Assembly (NCBI GenBank): GCA_020024735.1
Contig: JAHHTI010000021.1
Coordinates: 1 to 13,740, forward strand
Source: Mycoplasmataceae bacterium
GTDB lineage: Bacteria > Bacillota_I > Bacilli_A > Mycoplasmatales > Mycoplasmoidaceae
Length of the DNA: 13,740 nt
Direction: 5' to 3'
The notes under the pieces: generated by a model
Database searches by the model: none
Told to the model about the DNA's origin: nothing
What the model saw: the letters and a program-made list of their open reading frames with translations, nothing else
Position numbers and translations under genes: made by a program
In this document: positions 1-8,504 of the stretch, one piece after another
Layout of the letters: each line of letters opens with the position of its first letter
Numbering within the stretch: the first letter of the stretch is position 1

Positions 1-814
1 GCAAATAGGTATATTTAGATAATTCAATATTATCAATAGAAGTAGCAGTAGAATGATTTAATCTCTTTAAAACTTCTTCTTTAATCATATTTTCATTAGT
101 AGTTTGTAGAGAATTATCAGTAGCTAATTCTTTAGCATAGATAGTTTTAAAGGTTTCAAGATTAATTGGTTCAGAACTTAATGTTGTGGTATCTGTTAAC
201 AAATGAGTTAGATGAATAGTGATAGGATGATTTTTTTGTAAAAAACCTTCAGGAGAATATCATTCAGCTAATGTCACTTGAATATCAGCTGTCCCTGCTA
301 AAGGATTAATTGTACTAGGGTCTTTAATGATAAAGTTAGTAATAGTAGTATCAATACTATCTGTTGGGTTAACATTGATATTTAATTTATCCACAATTTG
401 TTTTTGATGTAACAAAATATCTTCTTGAGTTGGTTTGATACCTAAACCAGTTAAATCAATTGTTTCATCAATACTAGCGGTTGGTGAGGTAAAACCTTTG
501 ACTTTTAAAGGACCTAAATTTTTATTTAGGGAAGGTTTCTTATTTTCATAGTAACCTTCTTTTAAATAAACATTAACAGTTACTGAATTATCAGTTTTAT
601 CCAACTTCGCATTTTTAAACTCTAATTGGGTAGCTGCATTTGATGCAGATAATCCTTTAGCATTAACAATTAAATGATTATTAAAAATCGCATTAGCTAA
701 ATCTACATTAGTAGTAGTTGTAGCTAATGTATTAACAAAGTTGTAGGCAAAACCTAATGTGGTAACTTCTAAACCTTCAGGTGGAGCAGTAAATTTAGTA
801 TTAACATTATTTAA
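1..814 (-). repeat. Higher-order protein repeat, second unit (partial, cut by the window edge)
   Basis: This encodes residues 1273-1543, which repeat the first half of the preceding 504-residue unit. Spacing of the domain-end Gly motifs is 107 then 96 residues here (1272, 1379, about 1475) and 107 then 96 in the first unit (768, 875, 971), so the same domain types recur in the same order. The unit continues beyond position 1 and further copies may follow. Confidence 0.75.
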
Positions 815-3800
815 ATTAATCAAACTAAATGTTGGATGTAATATGATTTCATTACCATCATCCCCAACACAATGAGGGATGTCAGCGGTAATGCTAGCAG
901 TTCCTAAATATTCATCATAATTATCCACAGTAATATTAATTTCATCAGGAGTTGGTAATGTATTATAAGCATTAGAAAGTCTACTAATAATTACTTGCTT
1001 TAATTCAGTATTGTTTTTTAATGTTTCACTATCAGTTATCTTGTCTTTAAATGCGTTGCAATCAATATTATTATCTGTAATAACAGTGGCCGGTCTTTTT
1101 AAACCATTAAGGACAATGGTTTCATTATGAGTTCCAATAATAGCTCCATTGGTTGTGTCATATCATTTATTAAAAGTTATTGTAATAGTTGCAGTTCCTT
1201 GCATCTTATTTGCTGGTGTTAGTGGGGTGGTAACAATATTCTCAATATTCATATCTTCAATTTGAGGAGAACCTTCATGATAATTTAAGCTTGATAAAAT
1301 AGCTGTTCTCAGTTCAATTGAATCATTAATTGATGTTTCGTTACATAATATAGAATTGATTGGAGTAATAGCAAAAGGATTAGCGATACTTACCACTGGT
1401 AACTTAAATCCACTTAATGTGATAGTTCCAATATTATCATTACTACTACCAATTCCATTATGTCAATAAGTATTGCCATCTAATCCAACTTGTACAGTTA
1501 CTTTATTCGTAGTTTGATCATATTTATAGTTAGTTAATGTAATATTATTAGCAGTTGCATTAGTAGTACCATCAAACAATGGTAAAATTGCTTCTTGAAT
1601 CGCTACTTTATTACTATCTTGAGTAGCATTATTAGTAGCAAAGTCCTTGGCGTATAAAGTATTAAAAGTAGGAAAAGATATTTCTTTTGGAGTTAAAGTA
1701 GTGTTAGTACTTATCAAACCTCTTAAATGAATTATTTCTTCATGACTAGTTACCACAAATCCATTAGAATCATATCATTCAGGAACAATCACTTTAACAT
1801 CAGCTGTACCAGCAAAACGATCAATTGCTCCATCAATAGATAAAGAAGTGATGGTAGTATTAATACTTCCTCGTGGATTTACATTAATAGTTAACTTATC
1901 AATAATAACTTTCTTTTTAGTTTCAATATCAATAGCAGTAGCATCAATGCCACTTCCTGTTAAATCAATGTCAGATGAAGCAAAAGAAGAAGTTGGTTTA
2001 TTAAAACCTTTAATCTTTAATCTTCCCAAGTCTTTATCAATAGTTTGGACACCTTTACTATAATATCCACTCTTTAAAACCACATTGACACTAATACTAT
2101 TATCTTCTTTATTTCATATAGCATTAGTGAACTTAATTTTAGAAGCTTTTAATTCTTTAGCATTTTGAATTATGGATGCATTAACAATGGCATTGGCTAT
2201 ATCATCATTAACTCCACCATTAGTTTTTAATAATTCAGCAACTGTATAAGCATATTGGGAACTTAATGTATCAACATCTAATACTCCATCAGCAGGAGGA
2301 ACAAATGAAGTTGTTACTGTATCTAATCCTTTAATGGTAATTCCTTTAATAGTATGAGATTCTTGATTTGGTCATCATTTATTAAATGTTGCAGATACAT
2401 TAGTAGCAACTCCAGTAAACTCATCAATATCATTTTGTGTTAAATCAATACTTGTAATATCAAGTGCTTCCGGGTCAACAGGTTGGTTATTCACTAATTT
2501 CTTAATTTCTGTTTTGACAATATCACTTTTTTTAATAGCATCAACGGTGTGGTCTACACCAGATACAGTAATTGTGGTAGGAGTTACTTCACTAGAAGAA
2601 GGAATATCTAATCCAGTAAGATTAAATTTGGCTTTATGATTGGTATCTATTCTACCATCAGCTTCTACCCATTTATTGATAGTTACGTCAACATTTGCAG
2701 TTCCAGTAGCAATATTAGCACTTGTTATGGCATCAATTGTAATATTGTCAGAACTAATTGAACCTACAGGTAAAATCTTATTGGCAATTTCTTGTCTTAC
2801 TTGAATATTTCTATCTAGATTTTTTAAATCACTTTCAATAGCTGTTACTCCAGGAGAAGATAAAGTAATATTATGAGATTCAATAGAACTGGCTATTGCT
2901 AATTCAGAAACAGTCATTAACATACCCACAGTTTTAGAATAAGAAGCATCTGCTACTACTTGTGGCTTAAATAACATAAAGAAAGTGACTTTAGTCTTAT
3001 CTGGAGAAACTACATAATTGTTGTACATCGAAGCAGCAACAATCTTTTTACCAACATCTCCTTCTCTTCTTGTTACTAAATTAGAAAATCAATGTGTTGG
3101 AGAAAGAGGTGCAGTTCTAATTCCTTCAACTCATCAATCTCAATTAGTTGTTACATTAGGAGAAGCAAGATTATTAATTAAACCTTCTGCAGTCGGAGTA
3201 TCAATTGTTTTGCTTGGTCACATTTGGCGATAAGGAATTGTTCCGGCCGGGTTTCCAATTGTAAATTGATAAATATCAATACCACTATCATTAGTTGGAA
3301 AAGGACTAGGCATACTAATAGTAGAAGTAGGAAAAAAACCAGAAAGATTTAAAGTTTCAGAATGATTAATTCTATTCATCCTACTATCAATTCAATCTCT
3401 AATAGTGACATTGATGATCGCTGAACCATCTCTTGGATTTGTGCTTTGTACAAAATTAATTTTTACTTGTTCTGCATTAACTGTTCCAATAGATTCAATA
3501 CTATTAGCTATTTGTTGCTTTACAATAGAATTTTTAGTATCATCCATGATTTCAGAATCTAAAGCAATGATACCTGGATTATTTAAAGTGATATTGGTTG
3601 AAGGAAAATTATTGGGAGTGGCTAAGTTGGTAATAGTGAATTTAAATCAAGGACTATAATCAGTACCATAAGCACCATTTCTAGCATGGTATGCCTTAAA
3701 TACAATCCCAAATGTTACGTGACTTTTATCATCTGATATTACATAATCAGTGATGTATGCATCTCGAAAAATGAAACCATATTCGTCTTGCTTACCATGC

Positions 3801-4630
3801 ATATTAGCATTGATAAATGTTAAGTTAGATATTTCTTCATTAGTGATACCATCAGCTCAGTATTGCATATTCTGAATAGTGTTTTCGTTTCTTAAATTAT
3901 CAACTAATTCCTGAGCAGTAGGAACAGGACCAGCCTTTTTTGGTCACATCGTTCTATATGAAACTACTCCTCTTGGATCACCAATTGCAATATAACTATT
4001 ATAATCACGAACAACCGTTGTTCCTTGAGTCATATTACCCGGAAGACCAGATGTATTAGCAGGAGCTTTGATTTCACTCGCTCTTGATGTAAGACCTGTA
4101 ACAGTTACTTCAACATATTGTACATTTCCATTACCTAATCTATAGGCAATTGCCACTTTACAACTTGTGTCACTAACGTTACTGATTTTCTTAATAATCA
4201 TATCAACCGGAGAGTAACCTTCATATACTTTTCCTTGCAATCAATCAGAATAAGGTTCACTTCCGCACATTGGTACTGCAACTTTACAAGAACTAACTCC
4301 TCTAGATTCACCAAAAGCTGCTACAGTTGGAGCAGTTTTTAAAGGTCATAATTGTGAAAATTCTCATGTATCCTGAGTTAAATATGAAGTTCTATTATAA
4401 TTTGCCCCATGTGGTGCAAAATCACTTGGTCAAAAAGAATCTGGTACATCCCTTGCTTGAATACTTGCAGATGAACTAGTTAAACTATTGTTACTGACAT
4501 CTTTATTATTTGTGGTTAACACATTTGTAGTATTTGCTAAGACTAAAGCAGTTCCAATAGGTACGCCTAATAACAATGTATAAATGGTTAAACCTTTATG
4601 TAATTTTTTATGTATTTTCTTATTCTTCAT
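1..4630 (-). CDS. Very large exported repeat-domain surface protein, 3' end outside the window
   Basis: A single frame runs from the ATG at 4630 to the left edge (1543 codons) with no TAA or TAG. All interruptions are TGA, for example at 4430, 3944, 2375, 1775, 1463, 1163 and 260, read as Trp. Residues 1-33 are a basic start followed by a hydrophobic core, a Sec signal without a lipobox Cys. Residues 67-215 form an N-terminal region with a small Cys cluster. Residues 216-699 are a tandem duplication of 242 residues. From about 700 on the protein is a chain of ~100-residue domains, each ending in Gly-Thr-Ala-x-Val-x-Val, often a Trp, then a strand ending in Lys-Gly-Phe or Asn-Gly-Leu. These end motifs sit near residues 431, 673, 768, 875, 971, 1074, 1176, 1272, 1379 and 1475. 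The pattern resembles the mollicute lipoprotein-associated domain (lipoprotein 17 family); this is recognition by eye, not a search. A surface adhesin or antigen role is inference. Confidence 0.9.
815..2326 (-). repeat. Higher-order protein repeat, first 504-residue unit
   Basis: This stretch encodes residues 769-1272 of the large surface protein and holds five ~100-residue domains. The next unit begins directly after it with the same order and spacing of domains. Matching landmarks lie 504-505 residues apart: Gly-Tyr-Tyr at residue 856 and 1360, Asp-Leu-Thr-Gly about 40 residues later in each, Asn-Val-Asn-Pro, Ala-Gly-Thr-Ala-Asp, and Tyr-Ala-Lys at 993 and 1498. Identity between the units is roughly half at protein level by eye, so this is an old duplication rather than a recent slippage product. 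Confidence 0.8.
2534..3259 (-). repeat. N-terminal tandem protein repeat, unit 2 (242 residues)
   Basis: This encodes residues 458-699 and repeats unit 1: IGNPAG, Tyr-Arg-Gln-Met-Trp-Pro, PTAEGLINNL, Trp-Trp-Val-Glu-Gly-Ile, Val-Val-Ser-Pro-Asp-Lys, NITLSSPG, and a Leu-Thr-Gly-Leu closing strand at residue 673. The Trp ending its Gly-Thr-Ala-x-Val strand (residue 654) is coded by TGG. The matching Trp in a later domain of the same protein (residue 1156) is coded by TGA, which supports reading UGA as Trp. The exact right boundary is uncertain because the next domain belongs to the following array. Confidence 0.8.
3260..3985 (-). repeat. N-terminal tandem protein repeat, unit 1 (242 residues)
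   Basis: This encodes residues 216-457 of the large surface protein. It opens with IGDPRG, then Tyr-Arg-Thr-Met-Trp-Pro, then a PTAQELVDNL helix, a Trp-x-x-Gly-Ile motif, a Val-Ile-Ser-Asp-Asp-Lys segment, an NITLNNPG loop and a closing Leu-Ser-Gly-Phe strand near residue 431. Every landmark recurs 242 residues later in unit 2. A weaker, partial relative (Gly-Glu-Ser-Arg-Gly-Val) lies further upstream near residue 100. Confidence 0.8.
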
Positions 4631-4647
4631 TTATTTATATATTTTAT

Positions 4648-4676
4648 AATATATAATTTCATTTTTTCACTATCAA
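4648..4676 (-). promoter_or_regulatory. Sigma-70-type promoter of the large surface protein gene
   Basis: On the minus strand a TTGATA -35 box (4671-4676) and a TATATT -10 box (4648-4653) are separated by exactly 17 bases. Each differs from the consensus by one base. The -10 box ends 17 bases before the ATG at 4630, so the 5' leader should be about 10 bases. No Shine-Dalgarno sequence is visible there. The -35 box coincides with the edge of a decayed repeat (4671-4770). Confidence 0.65.
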
Positions 4677-4770
4677 TGTTTTTGTTCTATGTGTTTACAA
4701 TGGTGTTTAAGGATATGCTATATCAACTCCATTTTTGATTTCTGGAATTATTGAAATAGGTAGGGTAAAT
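4671..4770 (-). pseudogene. Decayed fragment copied from the 873-residue protein gene
   Basis: This part of the only intergenic gap is nearly identical to 6461-6566, inside the 873-residue protein gene and in the same orientation. The match includes a perfect run of about 36 bases (4719-4754 against 6510-6545). Elsewhere there are about six substitutions, a one-base deletion near 4710 and a two-base deletion near 4756. The deletions shift the frame, so the copy is non-coding. The parent codes residues about 647-681, including VDIAYPLNTIVNTYNKN. It is either a remnant of a lost paralogue or a scar of recombination. No other gene, RNA or clear terminator hairpin is seen between 4631 and 4786. 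Confidence 0.85.
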
Positions 4771-4786
4771 TGTATTTTGTGTAAAA

Positions 4787-5896
4787 TTAATTATTTTTAG
4801 CATCAACTAATATTCCACCTTCTACTGATATTCATGAAGGAAAACTGTTTGAATAATAAAATGCATTTGGATTAAGTTGGTAAGAAATATTTTCAAAAAA
4901 ACCTTCTTGGTTATTGTGATATCAGATTGCAGATTTAGCAAAAAATTTAACTCTTTCCATACCAATTATTTCTGTCTTTCATTTCGGAGTTTTTTTATCA
5001 AAATCCGCATAATAAATAGATGCACTAGATATTTTTTCAATATTAGGTGGCAGAATTATCTTAGTTCACTTACCAATTACATCACAAAAATGAGAATCAA
5101 GAACTTTAATTTTTTCACATTTGCCAAAATCAATACTTGATGCAATTAGATTAGAATAATCCATAGATGAAATAATATCAAAATTTATTAAAAACTTAGG
5201 AAGAATTAGATTTAATTGTGTGTTTGGAAGCAATTTGTTAAATTCAGAATATTGATAACCAAAAAACATTTCTAAATTAGTATTCGAATAATCAATATTG
5301 ATTACTTTTTCCTTAACTGGAGCAAATGCAGTAGTAGACATTGAAAAAGGACTTCATAATCCTTTACTACTCATTTCCGCATCAACTTCTCTTTTAAATT
5401 GATCAACTCCCATTATCTTAACCTTAAAATATCTTCTACTAGAATCACTTGCTAAAAAAATGTTTTCATCTGGAATTTTTACACTTTGGTCAACTTCTGT
5501 AGTAATATTTAGTTTACCTGCGTATTCTGGATTATCACTAGGGCCTAATATGGCAGCTGCTAATTCATTCTTAGATGGACTATATCATAATTCATACATA
5601 AAACCTTTTGTGTGACTACTAATATCTTCATTTACTCAGTGATATTCGTTAACTGATTTTAGAGTTCCACCTTCTCGTTTCATCAATATTCCATCGGGAA
5701 TAAGTGGAGTATAATCAGATTGAACAGCTTCTAAATTTTTTAAACGTTCAAAATCTTTTTGTTGCGAAGTTTGAGTAGAATCATTGTTACTTGCTCCACT
5801 ACTACAAGAAACAATGCTAGTTGCAACCATAGGAATAGTTAAAAGTGCTACACCAGCAAACACTGATGATAATAAATATTTTTTAATTTTTTTCAT
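4787..5896 (-). CDS. Lipoprotein with possible leucine-rich-repeat-like segment
   Basis: The frame is 369 residues with UGA=Trp (TGA at 5636, 5585, 5354, 5066, 4979, 4922 and 4832), ending in TAA at 4787-4789. The start is a classic lipoprotein signal: a KKIKK stretch, a hydrophobic core with Ile-Pro-Met-Val-Ala-Thr, then lipobox Ile-Val-Ser-Cys with Cys31 as the predicted lipid-modified residue, followed by a Ser/Asn/Thr/Gln-rich tether. It should sit on the outer face of the membrane. Residues about 195-300 hold segments such as SSIDFGKCEKIKVLD and IILPPNIEKIS, which recall BspA-type leucine-rich repeats; this is weak. It is last in the four-gene operon and overlaps the preceding gene by 14 bases. 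An AGAGGT site 9 bases upstream of the ATG supports this start. I do not recognise a specific family. Confidence 0.9.
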
Positions 5897-8504
5897 TTTT
5901 ACTTACCTCTACAAATTTTTTTACATAATTACATAATTCTTTAAAACAATCTTCATGTGTATCATAGTTATATATTTTATTTTCAATTTTTAAAGTATAT
6001 ATTTGACTAATTCTATAATCCAAAAGAGTGAATGTATCATCTTGGTTTTTATAGAATACCTTATCTATATCAATTGGTATCAATTTAGTTCGCATAATAT
6101 TATCAATGATAGTTTGCTCCGAATCAAAAATAGCATCAGAGCTAGTTGAAATTGTTTCATCTGGATTTAATTTAATTCCTGGATTAATAACATTCCCTAA
6201 TAAGTCATATAATACTACTACTTTTTGTGGTTCTGTAATAGTGGTATTTTCAATTACTTTCTTGATTTCGTCCTTATTGTTTAAAAGTTTCAAACTATTA
6301 TTTCCAATCAATGCAGGACTTACTGATCTACCATTAGATAAGAATTCGCGATATTTGGTATCCATTGGTAAATTTTCTTTGTATAGAATAACTACTTCAC
6401 TCGGATCAACATATTCATTTTTAATTATTTCTTGATAACGAGGATTGCTCAATTTTAAGCTATCAATATTTTTATTATATGTGTTTACAATCGTATTTAA
6501 AGGATACGCTATATCAACTCCATTTTTGATTTCTGGAATTATTGAATTATAGGTAGGATTGAATTCTTTAGAAGAATCGTTAAATTTTCAATTATATCCA
6601 TCATTTGTAATTAACAACATATCATTAAGAACATTAAATGAGTTATTTATAGTTTCAAATGATTGTGATACATTACTTATCTTATCAATAATTTCTGTTT
6701 TTATTTTAGGAGTAATGGAATCTATTTTACTATTAAAAATATAAGCATTTTTTAAGCCTAAATTTATTGCTATTCCATTTGCATACGCTTGTCTTATAAT
6801 TAAATCATTTTTATTATCATTTATATTTAATTTTATTTTAAATAAAGGTTTATTATGATAATCAATAACAAAAGGATTTAAGTTATTCAATGTTTTAGTA
6901 ATAACTAACTTAATATTATTTGATTTTCTAAATAAATTGAATAACATATCTGTAATTTGAAGATTTTTTAATTGATAATTTTTAGCTAATATGTTTCTAC
7001 TAGAAGCTTCCAAAATATTTGAACAAGATTCTTTTAAGAATTTATTATCAACCACAATGTTCTTATCTAAATCTGTGATTTCCTTGGAAGTCGCTACATC
7101 TCCGTCATTTACATCATAATATTCAAATTCTGTATTAAAAGCTATATTCTTGGAAAATAACATATCATAAACTAATTCAAGTACAGATTTAGTGATTTGA
7201 TATCTTATTGAATTAGGGGAAGAATCTACAAATAGTTTTTTTATATTTTGTTCAAAGATACTACGGAATGTATTATTTAATACAAGAGAATTTTTTTCTG
7301 AAAAACTAGGTTTAACATTAAATCCTAAATATGAATTTTGGGTACTTTCTTTACCAACTCTTAATATTTCTATATCAATACCTTTTGCATCCCCTTTATC
7401 GTTACCACAATATATTAAATCAAAAGTAGTGTCTAAAAATGTGACTTTAGCTTCATCCGCCACATAATAATAGGCTATTCCGTGTTTGCAATTGTGAGTT
7501 CATAATTTTGAATGTCCCTCAAAATCCTTTCTATTAATAAAGGTATTAAATTTTAACAAATCATCAAAATTAACATTATCAAATTCTAGGTTCTTTTCAT
7601 CAACACATCTATAATTAAGATTACTTGATGCAAAATTCTTTATTTCATAATTAGTTATATTTCCCTTACCATGATTTACTAATTTAATTTTTACATCGAA
7701 TCTTTGTGATTTTATAAATTCCAACATTGTATCAGTGTAAATACTTAAAATGTCACTAATAATATCATTTAAATAATTTTCATCATCTCGGATACTTTTA
7801 TTTTTAGAAGAAAGTTCTCATTGACTTGTAGTATTATTGAAATAATCTAAATCATATAATTTTAATGCATAATCAGTTTGGTATTGAGGGTTTAAAACTT
7901 TATTTTGTATTTCATTAAAAACACACTTTTTAAATTCTTGTAAGTCATTTTTTGACAAAGGATTAAACTTATCTACTCTATATTTAGAAAACAAATTTCC
8001 TTCATAATATTGAACTCCTGTAGGATGCTTAGAATTAATAATGGATTCTTTTGCTTCTTCTGGACTTGCAAATAAATTCCCATTAAAATCATAATACTTG
8101 TATCTAATCAATCCAGGATTTACATATGATTTTTTTGCTTTTTGATAATCGTAAGTATGGTTGCCTAAAGCATCCACATAAGCAGGAAACAACTTTGAAT
8201 CATCATATCGTCTTAAATCATTAATATTCACCAAACCTGTAGATGGATCTAAAATAGCATGATTTAAATCTCCTACATAATATCCATTTTGTATTGTTCC
8301 TGGATGTTCAACCAAATATCTAGTTGCCACAGACTCAATGTTAGGAAAAAATTCATTATTATAGAAATACCCGTTTTTGGCAACAGATAAGCTATTGGAT
8401 GCCATAATTTTTTTATTAGTATTTGTTGATGCAATAGCAGAAGCAGTCACTAATAAGGGACACATAACCAATGAACTTAATATAAGTTTTATTTTCTTTT
8501 TCAT
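5883..8504 (-). CDS. 873-residue exported protein, unknown function
   Basis: This is one frame from ATG at 8504 to TAA at 5883-5885; the internal breaks at 7818, 7500 and 6588 are TGA (Trp). Residues 1-26 look like a Sec signal (KKKIK start, Leu-rich core, Ala-Ser-Ala-Ile-Ala-Ser). Cys15 is preceded by Met, so it is not a good lipobox. The mature N-terminus has Tyr-rich segments of the type Tyr-x-Phe-Asn-Gly-Asn-Leu-Phe-Ala-Ser-Pro-Glu-Glu-Ala, also seen in the upstream 1181-residue protein. The rest (about 230-873) is Asn/Lys/Ile-rich with no other membrane segment. Its start overlaps the upstream stop (TAATG) and its 3' end overlaps the lipoprotein start by 14 bases. A part of it (6461-6566) is duplicated as a broken copy downstream. 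I recognise no family; a surface-complex subunit is inference from context. Confidence 0.9.
5904..5909 (-). promoter_or_regulatory. Ribosome binding site of the lipoprotein gene
   Basis: The minus strand reads AGAGGTAAGTAAAA before the ATG at 5896. The GAGG core ends nine bases from the start codon. The site lies inside the 3' coding end of the preceding gene, as expected for coupled translation, and it decides the start of the lipoprotein. Confidence 0.6.
6461..6566 (-). repeat. Parent copy of the direct repeat found at 4671-4770
   Basis: This is an intact coding segment of the 873-residue protein (residues about 647-681) that matches the intergenic fragment about 1790 bases away in the same orientation. 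Recombination between the two copies would remove the last ~200 residues of this protein and the whole lipoprotein gene. Confidence 0.85.

Noticed and set aside
1848..2063. Plus-strand open frames here and at 3018, 3405, 4877, 6106, 6559, 9633 and 12841
   Set aside because: All lie opposite long minus-strand genes, lack ribosome sites and recognisable domains, and give low-complexity hydrophobic translations typical of antisense shadows.
260..4240. Seven separate small genes or a decaying pseudogene in place of one giant gene
   Set aside because: All fragments share one frame, every break is TGA and I read the gaps codon by codon without meeting TAA or TAG, apart from one short stretch (about 4385-4429) where I relied on the frame agreeing on both sides.
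1..4630. Recent slippage-type variable repeats in the surface gene
   Set aside because: The units differ at about half of the residues, and I see no homopolymer tract or short identical tandem DNA repeat that would give phase or size variation.
4740..4786. Rho-independent terminator after the lipoprotein gene
   Set aside because: I see only weak A/T-rich self-complementarity and no stable hairpin followed by a T run on the minus strand.
4631..4786. Small RNA or attachment site in the intergenic gap
   Set aside because: The similarity to 6461-6566 and the promoter explain most of the gap, and no structured RNA or integrase gene is visible nearby.
8458..8463. Cys15 of the 873-residue protein as a lipobox cysteine
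   Set aside because: It is preceded by Met (Leu-Val-Met-Cys), where a small residue is required, and a better Sec cleavage region follows at Ala-Ser-Ala-Ile-Ala-Ser.
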